Below are positions 1 through 5,068 of a DNA stretch of 7,335 nt, piece by piece. Source of the stretch: Candidatus Rifleibacteriota bacterium (GTDB taxonomy: Bacteria > Riflebacteria > Ozemobacteria > Ozemobacterales > Ozemobacteraceae); the NCBI GenBank assembly GCA_017526725.1, contig JAFXRA010000332.1, positions 1 through 7,335 of the forward strand, given 5' to 3'. Numbering within the stretch: the first letter of the stretch is position 1; the number at the start of each line of letters is the position of its first letter. The translations under genes and the position numbers were made by a program. The notes beneath the pieces are model-generated. The model was not told the origin of the DNA and ran no database searches. It worked only from the letters and a program-made list of their open reading frames with translations.

Positions 1-1084
1 CCCCATTGGGCCCGATAATTCCGACAACTGCACCTTTTGGAAGAGAGAAAGACACATCTTCCATAAGTTTGTTTTCACCAAAGCCCTTTGAAACATTTTT
101 AAAATCAACAACCAAATCACCAAGATGTTCAGCAGGAGCTATCTGTATAACAGTTTCATCTCCCCTATCCTGTGCACGTTCTTTTGTGAATAAATCTTCG
201 AAATGCGATAGACGTTCTCTGCTTAATTCGTGTCTGTCACCAGTGTTCATTCGTATCCACTTCAATTCTCGTTCAAGAGATTTTCTTCTGGCAGATTCCT
301 TCTTTTCGCTATTAGCAAGAATCTGAAGTTTCTGAGCAAGCCATGAACTGTAATTACCTTCAAATGGAATGCCATAACCGTCTTCTAATTCAAGAATCCA
401 CTTAGTAATATTATCAAGGAAATAACGGTCGTGAGTAGAAATAATTACTGTACCCGGATAGTCTTTTAAGTAGTTTTCAAGCCAAGCAACAGTCTGAGCA
501 TCAAGATGGTTAGTTGGTTCGTCTAATAGAAGCAAATCAGGCTGTTCAAGCAGTGCACGGCAAAGAGCAACTCTGCGCTTTTCCCCACCAGAGAGATTAT
601 CAACTAGCATGTCATCAGGAGGCAATACGAGAGCATTAGCAGCAACATTAAGCTTTGTATCAAGTTCCCAGCCACCTGCAGCTTCTATTTTATCCTGCAA
701 TACAGCCATCTTTTCCATGGCTTTATCCATTGCATCAGCATCCATGTCGCACATGGCAGCAGACAAATCTTCGTATTCTTTAACCATCGCAATTGTATCA
801 GCAAAAGCGGCTTCAATATTCTGTCTGACTGTTTTACCCATTTCAAGTTGCGGTTCCTGAGGAACAAAGCCAACTTTGTAACCGGGAGTTATTTCAGCGT
901 GCCCTTGAAATTCTTTATCTACTCCAGCCATTATGCGTAAAACAGTACTTTTACCAGCGCCATTTGCACCAACAATACCTATTTTTGCACCTGGGAAAAA
1001 GCTAATGCTAATATCTTTTAAAACGTGCTTTTGCCCATAATATTTATTTAAACCGTACATTGTGAATATGAATTTATCTGCCAT
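1..1084 (-). CDS. ettA: EttA, energy-dependent translational throttle ABC-F ATPase (partial, C-terminus beyond left edge)
   Basis: This is a soluble ABC-F ATPase. In E. coli, EttA binds the ribosomal E site and couples the first elongation steps to the ATP/ADP ratio. The 361 visible residues match EttA almost colinearly. The first Walker A (GANGAGKST) is at about 39-47, and the EttA-type arm is at about 93-140. The signature LSGGEKRR is at 164-171, Walker B LLLLDEPTNHLD at 184-195 with catalytic Glu189, and the H-switch His218 in STHDRYFLD. The block GIPFEGNYSSWL (238-249) and the basic inter-domain linker with RRKSLERELKWIR (266-278) separate EttA from Uup and antibiotic-resistance ABC-F proteins. 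The sequence stops inside the second Walker A (GIIGPNG, 355-361). About 195 residues are missing compared with the roughly 555 of the E. coli protein. The start is supported by AAAGGAAAG (1089-1097) just upstream and by the family N-terminus. The upstream methyltransferase is 100 bp away, so ettA may have its own promoter. Identification is very secure. Confidence 0.96.
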   Translation of the reverse strand, partial: MADKFIFTMYGLNKYYGQKHVLKDISISFFPGAKIGIVGANGAGKSTVLRIMAGVDKEFQGHAEITPGYKVGFVPQEPQLEMGKTVRQNIEAAFADTIAMVKEYEDLSAAMCDMDADAMDKAMEKMAVLQDKIEAAGGWELDTKLNVAANALVLPPDDMLVDNLSGGEKRRVALCRALLEQPDLLLLDEPTNHLDAQTVAWLENYLKDYPGTVIISTHDRYFLDNITKWILELEDGYGIPFEGNYSSWLAQKLQILANSEKKESARRKSLERELKWIRMNTGDRHELSRERLSHFEDLFTKERAQDRGDETVIQIAPAEHLGDLVVDFKNVSKGFGENKLMEDVSFSLPKGAVVGIIGPNG

Positions 1085-1088
1085 AGTT

Positions 1089-1097
1089 CTTTCCTTT
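1089..1097 (-). promoter_or_regulatory. Ribosome binding site of ettA
   Basis: Read on the minus strand this is AAAGGAAAG, a good Shine-Dalgarno sequence ending 4 bases before the ATG at 1084. It supports that start codon. Confidence 0.75.
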
Positions 1098-1121
1098 AAA
1101 TTTTTATCTAAAAAATAGTCT

Positions 1122-1151
1122 ATTCTATTGCACAATAATAATCAATAACAA
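1122..1151 (-). promoter_or_regulatory. Candidate sigma70-type promoter for ettA
   Basis: On the minus strand a -35-like TTGTTA (1146-1151) is followed after 18 bases by a -10-like TAGAAT (1122-1127, five of six consensus positions). Transcription would start near 1115, giving a leader of about 31 bases that includes the Shine-Dalgarno site. The surrounding DNA is very AT-rich, so chance matches are likely. The absence of a visible terminator means ettA could also be read through from the methyltransferase gene. Confidence 0.35.
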
Positions 1152-1184
1152 AATAACAACTACTTTTTCAAAATAATATTTAAT

Positions 1185-1835
1185 TTATGATTTCTTACCA
1201 CTGACGGCAATCCAATCCGTCCCATCTTTTAAATGAATTTCTATATCTGCAAAACCTGATTTTTCAAACATTTCTCTGAACTCAGTCTTAGTAGGATTAA
1301 GCAAATTAAAAATTTTGATATTATCCAAAGTCTCCTCGCTTAATCCTTCTTTTCCATAAATATCTGCCACCAGCAAAAACTTACCACCTGTTTTTAACAC
1401 TCTCAGAACTTCTTTCAGGTTTTCTACTGGATTCGGCCAAAAATAAAAACTCTCTACGGTTATTACTCTATCAAAAAAGTTATCAACAAAGGGTAGAGAT
1501 TCAACAGAAGCTTCCTCAATCGTCATTTTCCCGCCGTCTATTAGATTTTTATTCAGTTTAACACTTTCTTCAACAGCTACAGGAGAATGGTCTATTCCAT
1601 ATAATTTACAGTTCGGAGAAAATTCTCCTAGCCTTTTTAAGGTCATTCCTCCGCCACATCCGATATCCAAAATACTATCATTTTCTTTAACATTGAAGAA
1701 ATTCAGTGCCCAGCCAGTTAACTCAAAATGACTCTGGTTCATACGTTCAAGCATCTGTTTCCCAGCCTCTCCCGTAGGTTTGCCTGGATTCCCGTTAATA
1801 GTTATGGTTTTCTGATCAGTTATTGTATTTGTCAT
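1185..1835 (-). CDS. Class I SAM-dependent methyltransferase, substrate unknown
   Basis: This is a 216-residue soluble protein with the Rossmann-type methyltransferase fold. Motif I, ILDIGCGGG, at about 55-63 binds S-adenosylmethionine. The acidic residue at the end of strand 2 is Asp82 (YGID). The post-II region SVESLPF is at 110-116, with the motif IV-like FDRVITVESFYFWPN at 121-135. LRVLKTGGKFLLVADIYG (144-161) matches the conserved strand 5 region. The N-terminal block GNPGKPTGEAGKQMLERMN (15-33) resembles a set of small stand-alone methyltransferases in Firmicutes and archaea whose substrates are not established. The length is typical for such proteins. The start has AGGA eight bases upstream and follows a candidate promoter. 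It lies upstream of ettA on the same strand but 100 bp away, so there is little sign of a shared function. Methyltransfer is secure as a class activity. Neither a small molecule nor a macromolecule can be named as the target. Confidence 0.9.
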   Translation of the reverse strand: MTNTITDQKTITINGNPGKPTGEAGKQMLERMNQSHFELTGWALNFFNVKENDSILDIGCGGGMTLKRLGEFSPNCKLYGIDHSPVAVEESVKLNKNLIDGGKMTIEEASVESLPFVDNFFDRVITVESFYFWPNPVENLKEVLRVLKTGGKFLLVADIYGKEGLSEETLDNIKIFNLLNPTKTEFREMFEKSGFADIEIHLKDGTDWIAVSGKKS

Positions 1836-1843
1836 TTTTATTT

Positions 1844-1847
1844 TCCT
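1844..1847 (-). promoter_or_regulatory. Ribosome binding site of the methyltransferase gene
   Basis: AGGA on the minus strand lies eight bases before the ATG at 1835. It is a short but well-placed Shine-Dalgarno core in otherwise A/T-only surroundings. Confidence 0.55.
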
Positions 1848-1879
1848 GATTTTAAATTATTCAAACAGCCAATAGACTT

Positions 1880-1908
1880 ATACTATATAGAAAAAGATTA
1901 TTGCTCAA
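1880..1908 (-). promoter_or_regulatory. Candidate promoter for the methyltransferase gene
   Basis: On the minus strand TTGAGC (1903-1908) serves as a possible -35. It is followed by TAGTAT at 17 bases (1880-1885), or by the better hexamer TATAGT at 15 bases (1882-1887). The leader would be about 38 bases. The 169-bp gap between divergent genes must hold promoters in both directions, which favours a promoter here, but the exact boxes are uncertain. Confidence 0.4.
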
Positions 1909-1927
1909 TCTATTTTTCATCTGTTAC

Positions 1928-1946
1928 AGATTAAAATCAGTAATCT
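1928..1946. repeat. Inverted repeat in the divergent promoter region (possible operator)
   Basis: AGATTA (1928-1933) and TAATCT (1941-1946) form perfect 6-bp arms around a 7-bp spacer. The repeat sits between the two opposing promoter candidates, upstream of both. That position would suit a regulator-binding site, but a 6-bp AT-rich inverted repeat can arise by chance. Confidence 0.25.
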
Positions 1947-1967
1947 ATATACTTTTAATATTTTATC

Positions 1968-1976
1968 TGATATACT
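1968..1976 (+). promoter_or_regulatory. Candidate extended -10 promoter for the pilin-like gene
   Basis: TGATATACT contains the extended -10 element TGn followed by TATACT, five of six consensus positions. No good -35 is visible, which is common for extended -10 promoters. Transcription would begin near 1983, leaving a leader of about 22 bases. A perfect TATAAT at 1980-1985 lies too close to the start codon to leave room for a ribosome binding site, but it cannot be excluded. Confidence 0.4.
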
Positions 1977-2004
1977 GTTTATAATCAACTCCTAGAGAAA
2001 TCTA

Positions 2005-2517
2005 ATGTTTTCAAAAAATAAAAAAAAGCCGAGAAAAATTTCTACAATTTTATTCGAAACAGTTATCGTTTTTATCGTAGTATTTGTTTTAACCTGTATG
2101 GCTGCACCTTCTCATCCTGCACTAAGATCTTCAATGAGGCAAAAAGCTTGTTATTCAAATATTAGACTATTAGCTGGCGCCATAGAGATATATAACAAGG
2201 AGCACAAAGAATTTATAGATGAATTTAATGAGAAAACATTAAAGTTACTTTATGAAGGCGAATGCTTAAGGGGAGATATTCGTCTGTATACTCCTAGATG
2301 TAAATACATTTCTAAAGGATCCTTAAAAGAAAACGGAGGAGGTTTTATATATTGCGAATATCATGGAGATCAAGAAAACAGAATACCAAATAAAATCGAT
2401 GATGATTTTGAATATCATTTAACATTAAAAGACCAAACAAGAAAAAGCATATCTCAAGCTTTACCTGCTTTGATTCTGTCTGTTATTTTTTTCATACAAG
2501 CTATTATTTTCCGTTAA
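2005..2517 (+). CDS. Degenerate type IV pilin-like membrane protein with a second C-terminal membrane segment
   Basis: The product has 170 residues. A basic start (KNKKKPRK, 4-11) precedes a hydrophobic helix at about 14-34, and a second hydrophobic segment (about 152-168) ends the protein. The layout follows type IV pilin/pseudopilin proteins: basic stretch, hydrophobic helix with a Glu near its start (Glu18), a Pro about 16 residues later (Pro35), then QKACYSNIRLLAGAIEIYN (46-64). A late 'PRC ... GGGFIYCEYHG' pattern (98-121) recalls pilin-like proteins of several uncultured diderm phyla. The usual prepilin peptidase site (Gly before Phe-Thr-Leu-Ile-Glu) is missing; the sequence reads RKISTILFE. 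The protein is therefore probably not processed as an ordinary pilin. Cysteines are at 31, 49, 87, 99 and 117; the last two could pair. The start follows only a weak AGAG site (1994-1997). The gene is monocistronic, and its end overlaps rqcH tail to tail. Pilin ancestry is inferred; no function is known. Confidence 0.75.
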   Translation: MFSKNKKKPRKISTILFETVIVFIVVFVLTCMAAPSHPALRSSMRQKACYSNIRLLAGAIEIYNKEHKEFIDEFNEKTLKLLYEGECLRGDIRLYTPRCKYISKGSLKENGGGFIYCEYHGDQENRIPNKIDDDFEYHLTLKDQTRKSISQALPALILSVIFFIQAIIFR

Positions 2518-4186
2518 TATCAACAACAATTGTATGTTGATTTGTATAAGAAACCTGTCCAGCCCCGCCGTTAGGAATGCGCTTGACATTACTTACGTCC
2601 GTATAGTCTACAGGAACTTTGCTGCTGTTTTTGGCAAATGAATTTAATGCAGCCAATTTTGCACCTTTAATTATATCTTCTTCAGTAACCTCACCCTCAA
2701 TTTTTTTCAGAATAACATGTGCACCAGGCACATCATTGGCATGAAACCAAATATCACCTTTTTTTCCAATTTTAAATGTTATTTGATCATTCTGCTTTGC
2801 ATTGTGCCCCACATAATACTTACAGCCGCTTTCCTCAAAAGAAGGTTTAATAACTATCTTAGGATTTTTCGAATTTTTATTTTTATTAGTATTTTCTTTA
2901 CTTTTAAGTTTTCTATTTGTTTTAGTATTCTCTTCTATATGAAGCCAACTTTCGCTTTCAGCATTTTCAGCCAGCCAAATCTGTTCTTCAAACCATTTAA
3001 TATCAGCATTTAAGCTCTGAATACGTTTTTCAACCTCAACAACACCACGTTTACATTTTTTGCATAAATTATAGTATTTTTTTGCGTTAGCCGCTGGCGT
3101 CTTTGCTGGGTCTAATTCAATCTTAACATTTTTTCCGCTGTTCCAATCCTCGGCTTCTAAAGCTACAGAACCAGGTTTTATTCTATATAGGTTAGCCGTT
3201 ATCAAATCACCTATTTCTTGGTATTTATCAGCCCCCTTATATTTTTCTTTTAATTTAATCTGCTCGTCAAGAAGCTGCTTTTTTTGTTTCAATAATTTAT
3301 TCAGTTGTACAATTATATTTTTCTTTTCTTGCTCTAATCGTTTTGGACCGATTAAGCTATCCTCAATAAAATTCATAGCAGCATTAACATTATCGAAAAT
3401 CTCAAATTCAGAATCGTTTACTGCAACGTGCTTTAGCTCATAGCAAGAAACAGCCGATACTTTTGTTCCCTTTTTATATAAAAAGACTTTTGAATTCAAA
3501 CTCTCATTAATTATATCTTTAAATATTTTTAAACGATTTTCGCTTGTATCTGCATAATCTTTTATTCTGTACACTATTTCTTTAGATAATATTGGAGAAA
3601 TATAACCAATTTTATTTGCCCATTCGCTGCTCACAGCCGAAAAAGCTTCTAACATTTCATTATCGCTTACTTTATTCGGATTCAACAATTTATAAGAATC
3701 TGGCAGACGATAATTCTCACCAACAAGATTATTTGAAGTTCTTGAAATTCTATCTAATATTTTATAATCTGAATCGCAAAAGAAAATATCAGATATTCTT
3801 CCTGTAAATTCGCAAAAAATATAATAATCGCTTCTATTTCCAAAATATTCATCAACAGAAACAAAATGCAGTCTAACAACTCTGTCAAACTGTCCTGCTT
3901 CTTCGTCACCAGCTAATTTAATATCTGTTAACTTTGAATTAATTATAACTCTGTTCAAACTTCTTTCTATCAAAGAGTTTTTTTCTACATCATCACAATG
4001 CTTAGATAACCATAAACCCTGGTTTGGAGAATCAAGACAAAGAGATAAATCTTCAATTCCATCAGGGGTTTTTAATCTTAAAAAAATTGAACGGCCTGAG
4101 CGGTCATATGCTCTAACAACAATAGGACTGCAACTTAATTTTCCTGATAAATACTTTATATGTGATTTTAAAGTTAAGTAATCCAT
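2504..4186 (-). CDS. rqcH: RqcH, NFACT-family ribosome quality control protein (Rqc2 homologue)
   Basis: RqcH binds 50S subunits carrying a stalled nascent chain and recruits tRNA-Ala to add an alanine tail that marks the chain for degradation. The 560 residues match the roughly 570 of bacterial RqcH. The NFACT-N domain spans about 1-280. Asp101-Arg102 in QFDRVVRL corresponds to the DR pair needed for tRNA binding, and EFTGRISDIFF (126-136) matches the usual ELMGRHSN block. A helix-hairpin-helix part contains GYISPILSKEI (194-204). A coiled coil is at about 283-410, containing GDLITANLYRIKPG (326-339) and LDPAKTPAANAKKYY (358-372). A Lys/Asn-rich linker (421-447) leads to the C-terminal NFACT-R domain (about 455-560). 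That domain contains GDIWFHANDVPGAHVIL (477-493), SSKVPVDYT (521-529) and GGAGQVSYTNQHTIVVD (540-556). There is no clear Shine-Dalgarno site. The HD gene ends 13 bp upstream, so translation is probably coupled. A CKKC pair (375, 378) lies in the second coil region. Family assignment is firm. Confidence 0.95.
   Translation of the reverse strand: MDYLTLKSHIKYLSGKLSCSPIVVRAYDRSGRSIFLRLKTPDGIEDLSLCLDSPNQGLWLSKHCDDVEKNSLIERSLNRVIINSKLTDIKLAGDEEAGQFDRVVRLHFVSVDEYFGNRSDYYIFCEFTGRISDIFFCDSDYKILDRISRTSNNLVGENYRLPDSYKLLNPNKVSDNEMLEAFSAVSSEWANKIGYISPILSKEIVYRIKDYADTSENRLKIFKDIINESLNSKVFLYKKGTKVSAVSCYELKHVAVNDSEFEIFDNVNAAMNFIEDSLIGPKRLEQEKKNIIVQLNKLLKQKKQLLDEQIKLKEKYKGADKYQEIGDLITANLYRIKPGSVALEAEDWNSGKNVKIELDPAKTPAANAKKYYNLCKKCKRGVVEVEKRIQSLNADIKWFEEQIWLAENAESESWLHIEENTKTNRKLKSKENTNKNKNSKNPKIVIKPSFEESGCKYYVGHNAKQNDQITFKIGKKGDIWFHANDVPGAHVILKKIEGEVTEEDIIKGAKLAALNSFAKNSSKVPVDYTDVSNVKRIPNGGAGQVSYTNQHTIVVDINGK
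2519..2541. repeat. Inverted repeat at the convergent gene junction
   Basis: ATCAACA (2519-2525) and TGTTGAT (2535-2541) are perfect 7-bp arms around a 9-base loop that itself contains the palindrome ACAATTGT. It lies just after the stop of the pilin-like gene and inside the last codons of rqcH. The stem is AT-rich and no T-run follows on either strand, so it is at best a weak transcription end or pause site. Confidence 0.2.
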
Positions 4187-4199
4187 GCAGTATCAGTGA

Positions 4200-4979
4200 T
4201 TAATATATTCTATCATTAATAAATGAATTGATATGTTGCAGACATGCTTTTATTTCAGGAGTCTGCGGCAGTATTAAATCAATTAATTCTAGAGTTTGGC
4301 GACTTTTTAATTTAATGAAAGAAGATTTATAATTAATTCCATATAACCAGCAAAGTTGTAGCAAACACACATCTGTTCCAGATTTAATATCTGAATATAA
4401 AGCCTGAGAATTATTCATTAATTTATCAATAATAGTCGGATTAGGTTCTCCAATTGGTAAATTCCAAAGCAAATCCTGATGGCTGTCTAAACTATTTGAT
4501 TTTATAGCTTCAGTCAGCATGAAAAATATATCCATTTTATCAGCATCTCCTGTAAGATTGGTAAAGCGCTTAGATTCTTCAGACAAATCACCTGGAATAT
4601 TCAAAGCATTATGATAGTGCACAGCGTCTAGAATAATTTTTGAGTCCGAAAGCCCAATTCCATCAAATAATTTATTATCGTTAATCACCTCAAAACCGCG
4701 CTGACCATGATTAACTGATTTTGGGTCGGAAAAAGTTTTGAACTCTTTATATTGGGAAAAACGACCTATGTCGTGATATAAACCGCAAAGTTCAGCAATT
4801 AAACAGTCTTCTTCTGACCAACCTTCATTTTGAGCAATAAAAAGAGCATTAGAAGTAACTCTTTTGATATGATTTATTTTTTCGTCAAGCAGCTTGCAGA
4901 AATGGCCGTCAGCCTCTCTAAATGAGTTAATATAATCAAAAAATCTGACTGATAGACTTTTGTATTCGTTTGTATTCAT
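4200..4979 (-). CDS. HD-domain metal-dependent phosphohydrolase, substrate unknown
   Basis: This is a 259-residue soluble protein of the HD superfamily, whose members hydrolyse nucleotides or other phosphate esters with one or two metal ions. The metal ligands appear in order. They are His37 (NHIKRV), His69-Asp70 (LYHDIGRFSQY, 67-77), His91 (KSVNHGQRGFEVI, 87-99), one of His121/His123 (AVHYHNALNIPG, 119-130), and an Asp in GDADKMDIF (144-152). The YHDIGRF-QY...TF-D--SV-H--G arrangement is typical of a common stand-alone HD family in Firmicutes and related bacteria with no assigned substrate. The C-terminal 100 residues show no recognisable second domain. No alternative ATG, GTG or TTG start lies near the beginning. 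The ATG at 4979 is 8 bp from a TATAAT box, so the message is probably leaderless. The gene lies 13 bp upstream of rqcH and likely shares its transcript. A link to ribosome rescue is a guess from position only. Confidence 0.88.
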   Translation of the reverse strand: MNTNEYKSLSVRFFDYINSFREADGHFCKLLDEKINHIKRVTSNALFIAQNEGWSEEDCLIAELCGLYHDIGRFSQYKEFKTFSDPKSVNHGQRGFEVINDNKLFDGIGLSDSKIILDAVHYHNALNIPGDLSEESKRFTNLTGDADKMDIFFMLTEAIKSNSLDSHQDLLWNLPIGEPNPTIIDKLMNNSQALYSDIKSGTDVCLLQLCWLYGINYKSSFIKLKSRQTLELIDLILPQTPEIKACLQHINSFINDRIY

Positions 4980-4982
4980 AAT

Positions 4983-4999
4983 AAGTGATTATACCACTT
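4983..4999 (-). promoter_or_regulatory. Extended -10 promoter of the HD-rqcH operon, bracketed by an inverted repeat
   Basis: On the minus strand the sequence TGG-TATAAT is an extended -10 element with a perfect -10 hexamer (4988-4993). Transcription would start around 4981, only about two bases before the HD gene ATG, which predicts a leaderless mRNA. The arms AAGTG (4983-4987) and CACTT (4995-4999) form a 5-bp inverted repeat placed around the hexamer. This could be an operator that blocks RNA polymerase, or chance. Confidence 0.5.
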
Positions 5000-5031
5000 C
5001 GACAAAAAATAATAAATATAGAGACAAAAAA

Positions 5032-5037
5032 TATGAT
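5032..5037 (+). promoter_or_regulatory. Candidate -10 box for the folC-namZ operon
   Basis: TATGAT matches the -10 consensus at five of six positions. It would start transcription near 5044, leaving a leader of about 25 bases that includes the strong ribosome binding site. No convincing -35 hexamer lies at the right distance. The region between the HD and folC starts is only 89 bp, so the two divergent promoters must be close. Confidence 0.3.
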
Positions 5038-5057
5038 AGAATATACACAGAATATGC

Positions 5058-5062
5058 GGAGG
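5058..5062 (+). promoter_or_regulatory. Ribosome binding site that fixes the folC start
   Basis: GGAGG ends six bases before the ATG at 5069 and is the strongest Shine-Dalgarno site in the window. Possible in-frame starts further upstream (GTG 4985, ATG 5033, ATG 5054) have no such site, and two of them lie within or near promoter elements. Confidence 0.85.
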
Positions 5063-5068
5063 CAAAAA

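Noticed and set aside
6..326. Open frame of 106 codons on the plus strand
   Set aside because: It lies antisense to ettA, whose ABC motifs are unmistakable. The frame has no ribosome binding site and its translation is a low-complexity Ser/Phe-rich shadow.
609..873. Overlapping short frames on both strands inside ettA
   Set aside because: Both cover the EttA arm and signature region in other frames, without ribosome binding sites or recognisable domains.
1085..1184. Possible small RNA or terminator between the methyltransferase gene and ettA
   Set aside because: No stable stem followed by a T-run is visible. The 100 bases are simple AT-rich DNA that fits a promoter and leader.
2458..2492. 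Possible terminator: AAGC/GCTT stem followed by a T-run
   Set aside because: The stem is only 4 bp, the T-run is more than 10 bases away, and the site lies inside the pilin-like gene upstream of its stop.
2861..2937. Simple repeat-like A/T-rich stretch
   Set aside because: It encodes the Lys/Asn/Ser-rich flexible linker of RqcH, a usual feature of NFACT proteins, and shows no exact repeat unit.
2717..3013. Plus-strand frame with a hydrophobic, Phe/Ile-rich translation
   Set aside because: The hydrophobic look comes from reading the Lys/Asn-rich rqcH linker in antisense. It is not a membrane protein gene.
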